A stretch of DNA of 64,000 bases from contig CM024169.1 of NCBI GenBank assembly GCA_013433145.1, forward strand, positions 5,146,001 to 5,210,000, written 5' to 3'. The stretch is from Ascaris suum (Eukaryota; Nematoda; Chromadorea; Rhabditida; Ascarididae). Shown in pieces: positions 1 to 10,569 of this stretch. Positions within the stretch are counted from its first letter, which is position 1, and each line of letters opens with the position of its first letter. The position numbers and the translations under genes were made by a program. The notes beneath the pieces were generated by a model. That model saw only the letters and a list, made by a program, of their open reading frames with translations, was not told where the DNA came from and searched no databases.

Positions 1-82
1 GTGACTGCCGGTAACGTCATCTACGTGCTGGGAGGCTTCGATGGTGGTCACTTCCTTTCGAGTATTGAGCTGCTTGATAACG
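1..82 (+). CDS. Kelch protein, penultimate exon
   Basis: This exon encodes the Gly-Gly core of a kelch blade (VLGGFDGGHF) and the following strand SSIELLDN. It is truncated at the window edge. The donor is GTGCGT after base 82, splitting a codon after its first base. Confidence 0.8.
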
Positions 83-1470
83 GTGCGTTACCTTTCTCAT
101 AACTTAAACCTTTTCAGTTTGTGCTTTGTTGCGATAGTGGTTTAATTTTCTTTCTGGATTTGATACTTGGGAGAATTCGTCGGTGTCACTGAAGGTTGAG
201 TGATGAAACCATCGGTGTGAAAAGTGTGAGCGATCCTAATATCACACTTTACGAAAGCAGTATGAGAACCGAATCGGTTTTGCGTTTCAGGCACCTATCA
301 AGCATTGTCTTGAAACATTCTGGTCAACACGAAACTGTTGAAAAAGCAGATGTGACAGCGAAATGGGATTGCTTTTGTGTCAGCATAAGCGCGCATAACT
401 AGTATTTGCCATAACCGCGGTCCATCACCTTCATCCTGCCGATCCCACTGTCGAGGGGAAGTGTAACGAGTGCGGCTTGATCTTCCGGGTAAAAGTACAT
501 GAGTGTATCCGGATATCGGCGTTGTGCTTTGTGCCAACAATGTTTTGTTATTAGTGAATGAAAAGACAAAAGTTGCTCTGAGTTACAAAACGGAAGACCT
601 GTTCACTGTTCTAGATTGGTTTGTTGTCATAAATAAGCAAGATAGGTGATGAAGTAATTTATCGAAGCAGGACACCTGAGCCGTGCATATTGCAGCTGCG
701 CGCATATAGCCACCTATTGCTCAGTGGGATACATCTTATATTACGAAATCGCGTATTGATGGACAAGTCGTTAGCAGCACTGAGTGTCCGTACTTGGAAC
801 GGTGTGTTATCGCGTAGACACATGCGCCGTTTCATAAATTCGGTGCAGACTGTTTTACGCTGTTGGATGCTCGCAGTAGGATGTAGGGAAATACGCTGTT
901 GAATGCTTTGTGTGTATAGGGCGCAGTCGCGCCATTGGACATTTAATCCATGCTAAGAGAGCGCCATTTCTTGAATGCATCGTATCGCTGTTTTTGCGGA
1001 CGTTCACGGCACAATCTATCAACGCGTAAAAGTACCACATCCTTCCTTCAGCATTGAACTACTGCACAACTGCCTGCCCACAAAAGTATAACACCATTTG
1101 CACGGCACTGCGACTGCTCATGACGCATACGTCCGTGGATAAATTTACGGCAGCACAGTATGTTAGGTACTAGGTCATGTACGAGGAAACTGCCCTTTCG
1201 CGGAAGTATTGTGTCACCATTCATGCTGCTGAGAGCACCTCAGCACAACTGTCCATATACAAAAAGCTGTGAGTTCTGTCTTCAGAATCTTTGGGATGGC
1301 GAAGTTGGTGTCAAAGAAAGAAGAGCGCTTCAACAAGTGATACGGCAATAACAGAAGAGGAGGAATTCGACGAGGCAGAGAACGAGACGAGTCTGGCAGT
1401 TGACGACGAGCGCGATGCTTCTATCCAGTCGGATGAACACGTCTCTAAAAAACCCGTCAAAGCCGTTTAG
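1..1470 (+). CDS. Kelch-repeat protein, C-terminal two exons (5' partial)
   Basis: The first 82 bases are open in frame 1 and encode a typical kelch blade strand, with IYVLGGFDGG followed by SSIELLDN. The exon ends one base into a codon at a GTGCGT donor (83). The next exon, after the acceptor TCTGTCTTCAG (ends 1285), begins with the two bases that complete that codon. It supplies a Trp (ESLGW) at the spacing expected after the ELLD/YDP element of a kelch motif. The protein then leaves the kelch fold, runs through a Lys/Ser stretch and ends in a strongly acidic tail (TEEEEFDEAENE) with a basic last stretch (SKKPVKAV, stop at 1468-1470). Kelch propellers usually act as substrate or actin adaptors, often with BTB and BACK domains upstream; these would lie outside the window, so the subfamily is unknown. 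The join is my inference from phase and motif spacing. Confidence 0.6.
1286..1470 (+). CDS. Kelch protein, last exon with acidic tail
   Basis: This exon starts after a good TTCAG acceptor, two bases into a codon, and stays open to TAG at 1468-1470. It encodes ESLGWRSW, then a Ser/Thr/Lys linker, a Glu/Asp-rich stretch and a Lys-rich end. The two other frames stop within the first 25 codons. No AATAAA signal lies close downstream; the nearest I see is near 2267. Confidence 0.5.
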
Positions 1471-2910
1471 TACGGTTTTCGGTTACTAAACCGATTATAT
1501 TTGTTTTGCTCACCGTTGACTTATTGGTGTTCTTGAGATGCAAGATGTGCAAAAATCTGAAAAGTATCGACTAATTGGTCCGCATAAAGTGGTCGGTGTT
1601 CCAAAAGTTGTAAGGTTGTAAGCTTTTGAGCAAGACGCTTTCCGTTCCAAAATATCTTGGATGCAAAGTTGTCAAATAGTGGATTAAGGAAGAAAATGGG
1701 CGGTCAAGTTAAACCGTTGAGCGTATGCATGATCAAATGTCACTGGGCGGCTGCAATCATCTCATGATTTTGTTTTGACGATCATACATCTCTCTTTGCA
1801 GTTCGGTCGTTTTGAACTTATTTATTGTTGTGTATGCAGAAAGGCTAGACTCCAAAAATATTTCTTGATGGACGACTACAGCTCGATGCGGCTATTTGAC
1901 CACAAAAATATTGAAATACGTGTGGCGGAATCCGGCTTATCCGGATAAAGAATCTCTAGGCACAGCCGTGTTGCTCTACAACTTGCTGTGATTCGCATGA
2001 AAGGTTTAATAAGCTTGTGCATCTCAAGTTCATCGTAATCTTACGCTTCATGTTAACGCTTGATTTTCAGACATGTTATGTAATCGTTTCGTGTGGCCAC
2101 CTGAAGGTATTTTAACGGACAGTTCAGAGAGGATTTTGTTTGATAGGTGCGCGTTTGTGTTCTCGAAATTGTCGCATTTTGTCAACTTCAGTTGGTCATC
2201 TGCTCGATGCTGTCTCCTGCTTACTGTGTGAAGCATTTTCGGACACTTTTGGCTTTATAGCCCTGATAATAAAACAACATTATGTGTACGTAGGGAGGGC
2301 TGGATACGTGTAGTTGGATACACGCCGAGACACATGCATATATTTCCGCTTTCTTTACTCGACATATAAATATATGAGTCGTCATCAGAACGCCTTTACG
2401 TGGTCTTTTTGAAATGAATGTAGAAACAATACGAAGACTATTCGAAAGTGAGAGAAGAAAAGTCCATAAATAGGGCTAATGAGCTAGTTTCTCTCTTTTG
2501 GTATGTTATTGATGAATGTGGAGCATGATTGTTCACAATATTGCAGTGAATTAGAGTCGATGAGACCAGCCGGGTGGCTGCATGCACTCTGGTCTCTGCA
2601 TTGAATTTATTTCCTCTGTTTTATTGAAATATTGTCAAATCTGAGCAGTTTAGAATAGATTATGAAGTGCCGTACAGATTGTATGCGTATCGCGATAAGT
2701 GCTGACTTTGTGCGTAACAGCTGCATTAATCTTGTGCATTTTATTTTTCGCATCACTGTTGTTTCTTTTTGACAGTGACGCCGGGTTTATCTGATCGAAG
2801 AGAGGCGTTAGCTGCTGAATGCATCGAAAGTTGTAATTCGCATGTTTTTTGTTGCGTGCACGATTGTCTTTTCGTAGAGGCATATTCTGTGCGAGGTGTT
2901 CGTGCTTCAG

Positions 2911-3106
2911 AAATAATCCCAAGGAGGGGGTCCCGGAGCTTCCAAGCACAGACATTATGACCTTATCACTCGAGTGCTTCAGGCATCTAAGCTTGCTTCA
3001 GAAGAGTGATTCTGCAGTGTCATGCATCTGCCATCGGTGGGTTCGAAGACAGCACGATCAAGCGGACAAATTTTGTGATGCGTTGGCCACATGGCTGAAT
3101 AGTAAG
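2911..3106 (+). CDS. Orphan exon candidate, unknown protein
   Basis: An acceptor-like GTTCGTGCTTCAG ends at 2910 and a donor (AAG|GTATAT) follows 3106. Between them one frame is open, starting one base into the exon. It contains VPELPSTDIMTLSL, CFRHLSLLQ and ADKFCDALATWLNSK. The content is helical-looking, with Leu at regular spacing and no membrane segment. I recognise no family and found no partner exon nearby. A competing reading starts after the stronger TTTTTGACAG acceptor near 2775 but stops at 2960. It could be part of a gene whose other exons I missed, or chance. Confidence 0.25.
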
Positions 3107-5392
3107 GTATATTTTGGGTGCACGGTTATGTTCATAAGGTGATGGCGATCAATGATTCGCGGAAAGAGCGGACTTCATACTTTGGAGCGACTGACGGTAT
3201 ATAACGCTGACCATAACAGCTCCATTTTATTTCCGGCTAGTTGGCGATCAAGACTCCATGATTGCATGTCTTGCGATGCTGAATGAACGCCCACTCTTTT
3301 GTACCAGTAATTGGTCTCTGCGAAAGGCCACATGATTCAATGGGTACGCTTGCGGGATTGATTTTTCTCTCTTATCTGTATTGTTCTTTTTAATGTTCAA
3401 CCCCCTCGATATGCTTTTCGTGGATGTTTTAGGATTTGTTTTGGGTGAACATAACGATGCTCTTCTTAGTAATTTAGTGGTTGTGCAATCTTGCTGACTC
3501 GAAGAGGGCGCTGGAAAGGCCAGTTGGCCTTGTTGATTCTTTGAATAACTGGATGCTGCGACACGGCTTATTGTTAGGGCCCGAATTCGATTTTTTTGGA
3601 AATGGCATTGTTGCAGTCGGGAAATCTCGGAAATATCTGCTCTGTTAAATTTGGCGATTGTCTAACGGCTTAGTTAAGTTTTCGGTGTTTGGGATCGACC
3701 CAGATGCCGTGTCGCGGGCATCCGTTCACTGATTCCTCCCGTGGTTATCATCGTCGATAATCGTGTCACTATTAGTTTCGTAACAGTTTTACATTCATAG
3801 CTTCTGACCTGTATGTTTGAAGGTTTGAAGATATGGAGAAAGTTGCATATTAATGCGATAGGATTTTATTATCATAGTTAATTCTCTTGAAGCGTATTAT
3901 CGGTTATTTCACGGACGTTCTTGGGATAACGTTTGTGGACCAAATTTTCTGGATGTTTGTCATCCCATTGACATAACCTAATTCTTTCTAGAAAGGAAAA
4001 AATGCGGCTCGCTTCTTCTTTAGTTGGTTTTTTCTTCATCGTAGAGTGTGATGTTTCCTCTAGGGAAATTTCGGCCTATGCTGGTATTTGTAAATGTAAA
4101 TTAGAAACATTTCAAGCAGTATTATTGCCGAACACAAAAATACTATCAAGGAAATATTCATGTGTTATGTACAAATGAGTCGACGGTGTTCATTTCATTA
4201 TCTTTTTGGTGGTTGCAGTGGGACTGTTGTCGACGGAGTCGCATTCTGTGCCTCACGCCTAGGCAGATGGGTTGAGAAATAATTCAAGAATTGGCGTGAG
4301 AAGATTCTGAATAGTCAGTCCGGATGTGGACCGTCATTATGGATTAAGTTCATTATAATGACATTTTCGGTAATTGTAGTGCGCGTTTTTACATGCTAGG
4401 TGGAACTAACTTTCGCATGTGAAGGTGTGGTAATCCCCGGTTTAAACCACGCACTGTTCTGTGCATTGTGCTTGTCTTGTTACAGTATAATAAAAACTTG
4501 TACATAGAGCTTTATGGATGCGCTATAATTCGTCGACCGTTCTCGAACTCGTCTATCGGGACTCACTTCTGCTTCTTGTTTTCGTTTTTTTACGGGAAAC
4601 ATCATTTCACTTATTTACATATAGCAGACAGATCTCATTTGATGGTGTTATATATATCGAAGAAAATTATTCAAGAAGAATTGGCTGAAGCGGTCATTGA
4701 TATTATACTGCGACTGACAATGCAGATCAAGAAAACATGCAGAGGAGGGCAAGCACTCAAATAGGAACGACCAGCGGAGACGAACGTTGTTGAACTGAGG
4801 GTGGTGTGTTAGCGAAACATCGGCGAATGCAGCTTTATTTATAAATGAGGGGTTGTCGAAAGGGACACGGCTGAAGTCGTGAGTGATCAGCAAGAATTTC
4901 GAAACGGTATGATGTTGGCACTTTCGATTTTGTGGGTGGGACTGCAAGATGGAAAGATAAGGTGACGGTGCATTGCGTTTCTTGTTGGTGCTTTGAACGC
5001 CTGCGAATTTAAGACGTAAATTTCCAGCAAAGTATAGTTTTGAAACATGTGCGGGGAAGGCATGGACTAGGTGGCATCAGAATTGAGTCGAAGAATTGTG
5101 GTTCTGGGTTTCTGCGTTAGGAACCGGAACAGAGCCGAAAGGTAAATGTAACCCTTTAAAAGCTGTTTTGAATGTTGAAACGATAATTCCGTTGTTTTAC
5201 CCGATTGCTATCATTGTCAACGATCTCGCTGGCATGCTGAGTGCTGAAAACAGTTGCAGTTGTTCCAAGAATAATTTTGTTTTGCATGGGATATGAACGA
5301 TATGAACGTTTGGCCATCGTCGAGCCGAAGGCCTGCTATCATTTGTCAGAGTTTCTAACTCTCTTCACTGGAGGTCGATCTCGGTCGTGGTC

Positions 5393-5590
5393 ATGAGCAA
5401 AAAGAAAAACCAGGGGCAAGTTCAGCCCGTAGCTGAATGGAGACGGGTCAGTGTTGGTACTAGTCTTCGCCTCAGGCATGTGGTCCCCTGGTTTGACCGA
5501 CCTCCATGTAGTTATGAACCAGATCAAGTTTCGACGTCGATCGCGGCTTTAACCGAATTCGAGGCGTCTGCCTTGTCAGCACAAGTCTAG
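5393..5590 (+). other. Unassigned GC-rich open frame
   Basis: An ATG-started frame of 65 codons begins with a basic stretch (MSKKKNQGQ) and contains WFDRPPCSYEPDQ. The island is richer in G+C than its surroundings, and the opposite strand is also open over most of it. I see no splice sites that would join it to a neighbour and no known domain. It could be a small gene, a terminal exon or a repeat remnant. Confidence 0.2.
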
Positions 5591-6106
5591 CATACAAGGG
5601 CGCCTGAAAAGGCTACACTGGAGGATTATGGCAAGCATGAGGTACATAAATGTATGATCCTAAGGGGGAAGACGTGAATTTCATCGTCAACGATAAATGA
5701 GTCAGCAGTGTTGCGGTCCCAACAAAGATAGCTTCTAATTGGTAGACTTCCGACATCACCTGCAAAGATGATGACTTTTATGCGGATTTCTTTCAAACGC
5801 TACTTTCAGCGTCTGCTAAATCGTGCTCCACTCTGCTACACGTTCTGTGCTAAGCCTACAGAATAGTACCATAGTTTGTCTCACAATTTATTTATATTAT
5901 GCTCCATTATGGCCTTCAAGTCTGCTTATCATTATTGTGGTACGTTTTATTATACTGTGCCAGCAGCATAAAATACGCTTCATGCTTTCTTCGATTATTT
6001 GATTCCATCACCCCAGCTTACCAGTTGGCTACTACTCAGCAATCGTTGTGTTACAAAGTGTTGAGCATCATACGACTTTATTTATCTCACTATAAGGAGG
6101 GCCTTT

Positions 6107-6411
6107 GTGGAAAGAAGGGCTCCCTATGAAGCGGTGCGACGAATCATTTTCTCCGAGGTCTTGCGGGATCCGCTGGGAGCATTTGCATGCCAAAAAATCC
6201 CAACCAGGACGGAGGATTTTAGAAGTACAGGCGTTGCTAGTGGCGCCCTACGGGGTCGCCTCACCGGGGAGGTGAATTCACCACACGACGTCGCTGCGAA
6301 ACCCTCATGGACTAGAGAGATCGAAGGTATTTGATTTACCAAGACACTGTTTAAGTGTGTTGGCGTGCACTGCGTCAAACGAAATTCGTTCCACACAACA
6401 AATGGGATCAA
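6107..6411. repeat. GC-rich island open on both strands, possible old repeat
   Basis: The + strand is open for 75 codons (6107-6334) and the - strand for 95 (6124-6411), within a block clearly richer in G+C than its flanks. Neither product has a recognised domain or a convincing start. This pattern suits a decayed dispersed repeat better than a gene, but I cannot count copies from one window. Confidence 0.25.
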
Positions 6412-9400
6412 AGAACGAAGTGCTTATTTGCACGAGACATTGCGTCATGCTTGACTTGGTGAGTATGCTGCTGAGTTTTTAAAAACTCTTTGCTTTAATA
6501 GGATTTGATTTGAGGATGATGCGACAGGTGATTGACGTAATATTTTGTTGTGTCCTACCCGCTACTTCTTCAGGCCAGCTTGCAGCACAAAACACCGCTT
6601 ATTTTATAATTGCACCTGTTCCAGCAATGATATCTTATAATGGCGTTTAGTCGTTTTTCTTTCCATACGCCTCATAAATTGATAGCAGGCAAAATCTTCA
6701 GTTCGTTTATTAGATTGGCCATGTTGATATCTTATTTAGAGGGACTTACTGTTGCAACCTGAACTAATTTTAATACTACAAGAAAGATAGCAATAGCTAA
6801 AAGTGGAGTTTGACCTTCTCTTACCATCACGTACGTTACATTCTTTATTCTGCATGAATAATAGAAGGAAATTCATTACAGGTAATTAAAAAGTAAAATT
6901 CATCGATTATTTTCATTATTTAGCCAACGAGTGAGAATAGCAATGAGGATGAAGGTTTTTGTTCGGGGCATTTAAAGCTCCTTAAATCGTTCTGGAACGA
7001 GTCATCGCAAACTGTAGATTAAAAGGAACAAGTCTCATTTCCATAAATCTTCTAAGGCAATAGCGTCCATTCATTGTCAGAATTCTCTTTGTGAATGAGA
7101 ACGTTCAGCAGTAGTTATTGTTTACGACGTAATGAAATAGTTGTTGTTGACAGCTTGGGCAAACGTGATTGATGTCTTACACTTAGCATGCAGGATCGCC
7201 CGCGAAAGTGAGTAAGAATCGCTCGTCACGTGGACTCTTGCACTTTTATGGGGTTTAGAAGAAGGGACTAATAACCTTAGTTGCTCCGTTTGATAGCCAT
7301 GCTTTGATTATGTTGTCTTAGTTGATGAGGAATGGCATTTTAAGCATCAAAGTAATTGCAACCCTTCCTGTGCAGGTAAACAACGCGGTGTTCTGTTTAA
7401 GAATACATGAAAAAATGTGCCCCGCAATAGATACGCCACATCAGAAGCTGCAGAAAAACAGAATGCGTCTGCAGAATAAGGTGTGACTAAAGGGACTGCT
7501 ATATCCAAAAATCAGAATGGCGTTAGCTCTGGAATGAGGGGACGTATGAGAGCACTGAGAACCCATCGTATACCCTTTAATGGACACGTGATAGAAAACA
7601 TTTGAGCGCCAGTCTAAGCTCAACTGCGTATAACATGCGAATTTTCAACGATCCGATGCAAAGTAGTATTAGAAATTATTGTGCATAAATGGTTGGTGCT
7701 GTGAGATGGCTGATATAAATAGGACACTCGATTTCTTCATCTCATTCTTATCACTTTCCTGGTTACGTGTCGCAGTCGGCATTCCTTCATTGATAACTGT
7801 GTTCTCCTGTTTGACATTCTTTCCCTGTTCTTCTCGTCTATCCATTCGATGTTTTTCCTTCCACTCACCTTTTTCGTTGCAATATGTTAACATCGCCTAC
7901 CACTATCTGGAATACTTTATGACTTAAACGCATCGTGCAAGTGTTTTGTGTTCGTTGAGTTGGACGAATGCGGAAGCGTCAGGTAATTCCAAAAAAATCT
8001 ATAACCATTACAGGACGAATTGAACGGAGGCCTTTTAATGCAATGCAATACATAGCTGAGCAATTAGTATGTAGTAGGAAGGAAAAACAAACGAAGAAAG
8101 ATTTTTACGTTTCGTTCATGAAGAAATTCTCTGACGAAACCTATTTCGTTGTTACGCTCAAATCGAATCAGCTGAAAGCGATCACAGGCGTTCGCATTTT
8201 ATAACTTATTTCTATGTTTAATTGCTACTCCATTATGTGATGTCGGTTTAGAAAAAACCTTCAAAACTGAATAAACTAAAAGATGAAAACGACGCGAAAG
8301 GAAAGAACCTAATAAAAAGTGGAATAGCATCATAAAGCAGTTACTTCCACAGCGATTCATCTTCGGCATTTATGAAACTCTCTAATGCAGTCATAATTAT
8401 AGGGTCGTTTTGAGAAGGTACAGGTGGTCGTCTTTGATATTCGCCAAGAAATCGCAGCGAATCTTAGCTCGTTTTTATGCGATTTCCCGATATTCTGAAA
8501 TATTACATGTCGACGTCATGTCCCCGTATATTTATCTGGATGGCACTTCAACGCCATGTAATTCGTTGCGTAAAGCGCATTGGATGCACCGTTATCCTCA
8601 TTTTCGTCTTTACTGATAGTCTTTTTTCAACTGTTGTCTGATAAAATTTCCGAATGGATTTTCTTTTACAGTCGAATGGGCTTAGTAACGATTTTTTGGT
8701 GGATTTGCAGAGTGCACTGAGGAGAGGGCCAGCAAGGAAAGCATAGGCCTGTTCCGCATTTCGTTTTTTGACGTTCTCGTTTTTCACAGAAATACATTAA
8801 CGATTTGTTCAATATCAGGAATGTCATAGCAGTTCATTTCATTGGGTCTTAATCGAAAAGATGTGGTCAAGGCGCTTATGTTTTTGCACTAATGCGGGTA
8901 TTTTTGCAACGGCCGTAGAGTCTCATCAAATCGCATTTCTTTGCATTTTTGTGTTCTAAAATAGCCCCCGGCTACATCGTTAATGGAGGGCACGAATACA
9001 AATCGCGTTGGTCCACTTGATGCAATTTTTCACCTGTCTTACTAATTGTCCTCTCCTCTAAAATATTCCTCTTGTGTTCAATACGGTTTTTTACTTGTGG
9101 CCTTAATGCGTTCACTTCCCCTCACCAATGTATTTTTCGACTTATTGCAAGGTCCGTGATTGTACACTGAAAGTGACGCGTTTTCACTTTTAGGCCAACG
9201 TAGCAGCTGCGAAGACCACAACGACAGCTGCGTTCTTGATAGATGCGCCGCAGTAGGCTGACACCAACTTAGACCTGAATATTGAGCCATGGTTTAACAT
9301 TTAGTTGTTTTTGAGTTTTTATATGCTTCCACAAACTTGCTTTGCAAAAATGCATATAACAACGTCGTATCTTACTTCTGTTTTATTCGGTAAGCGGATG

Positions 9401-9679
9401 AGCGCATGGCTGATAAATGCTTTGTGACGTCTGGCGAGGAACTCATAGGATCAAAACTTTCCGTCCTTCAAAAATTTTGTTCTTTAGGCGCCGACGACCC
9501 AAAAATGACTTGCAGCTGACATTGTATGAAAACTGAACGGTAAGATTAGCTCTTGTTGAATAGGACGCCGAAGATCCAACCCAAAATATCTCTTTGTGGT
9601 CTATCGCCGCAGTGATCACATTTACTCGTATAGTCAATTCTCTTTTTTGATCTTCGCATAATGTCGTTGATCGACTTAC

Positions 9680-9910
9680 GTGCTGTTGTGCAGCCCCAAG
9701 CGATATCTGGAGCATAAATTAGTGGGGCTCCGGCCCGATTGTGTGTCTTTGGTTCGACTTATGTTTGGAGGCTGTGGTGTTCCCCCACGAACTGCTTCCA
9801 TCTCGCTTGTGCGCTCGCGTATCTGCGTTGATAGTGGTTATCGGCAGCTGCCTTCTGACTACACGGTCCCATCAGCGCCGCCACAACTGATCACAACAAC
9901 TCTCTTATGA
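9680..9910 (+). repeat. GC-rich, CpG-containing island, possible repeat or promoter region
   Basis: This block is richer in CpG than its surroundings. One + frame is open for about 75 codons to TGA at 9908-9910. It lies 400-600 bases upstream of the GT31 start, so it could also belong to that gene's promoter or 5' region. No domain is recognisable. Confidence 0.25.
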
Positions 9911-10308
9911 TCGAGGCTGCTGTCAATTTCGGCGTAACTTCTAAACAGCATGTTACGCCCCATCCTTCAACATTTTAATTCCATCTCCAATTATAGTCAC
10001 ATCTACAGAATTTTTCACTTCAATTTTTTTTTTCTGCAGTTTTGACTCTGAGCGTAAGAATTCGTTGCCTTAGATCTCCTCTCGCACTCTTCCACACCCT
10101 ATGTCAATGAGTTCTCTGTTCATTACTCGTTACTGAAGTGTGCACCGAAAGACATTTCATGTTCTTCATGAATATTCGATGAAGAGTGACCAACAGTGCT
10201 ACTGCGCAAATTTTTGAGGTGTTTTTTTTAATAGGCACTAAGAAAAGCTTGCTCGTGTGCCTCTTTGAAGAGGGATTTGTGCTCAACGTTGGAGCGCTTC
10301 TATTCTCC

Positions 10309-10569
10309 ATGTCTCAATGGCGATCTTGTAGGCCGTATTGTAACGATGACGTTGTATTCATCGATGTGATAGGGTTGTTCCCTGATTCAGATGTGGGCTC
10401 GTTGACGCCGATGCGACTTCCGAGGTGCAAGAGAAATCGGCTGTTCGATGCTGCAATCGCTTGCCTCGCCGTCGTTGTTGTATTATGGGCGATTGGTCTC
10501 CTCGACCATTTGCTCGAGAAGCCGTTCTCCGAATTCAGATGGCCACCTTACATTGACGTCCGTCTTGAG
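10309..10569 (+). CDS. GT31 exon 1: cytoplasmic tail and signal anchor
   Basis: Encodes the N-terminus and transmembrane segment, then FRWPPYIDVRLE. The donor is GAG|GTCCCT. The start at 10309 is the longest choice; 10411 is equally plausible. The frame is open further upstream, but without another ATG before a stop. Confidence 0.75.

Larger units (their letters stand above)
1471..10308. other. Gene-poor intergenic stretch
   Basis: I can name no complete gene in these 8.8 kb. One exon-like segment at 2911-3106 (+) has good splice sites. Three GC-richer islands, near 5387-5590, 6107-6411 and 9680-9910, stay open on one or both strands but have no recognisable domain. The rest is AT-rich and has stops in all frames. 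Confidence 0.5.

Noticed and set aside
459..545. CNECGLIF...HEC, a zinc-finger-like string in a + frame of the kelch intron
   Set aside because: The spacing does not match a standard C2H2 or CCHC knuckle and no splice sites frame it.
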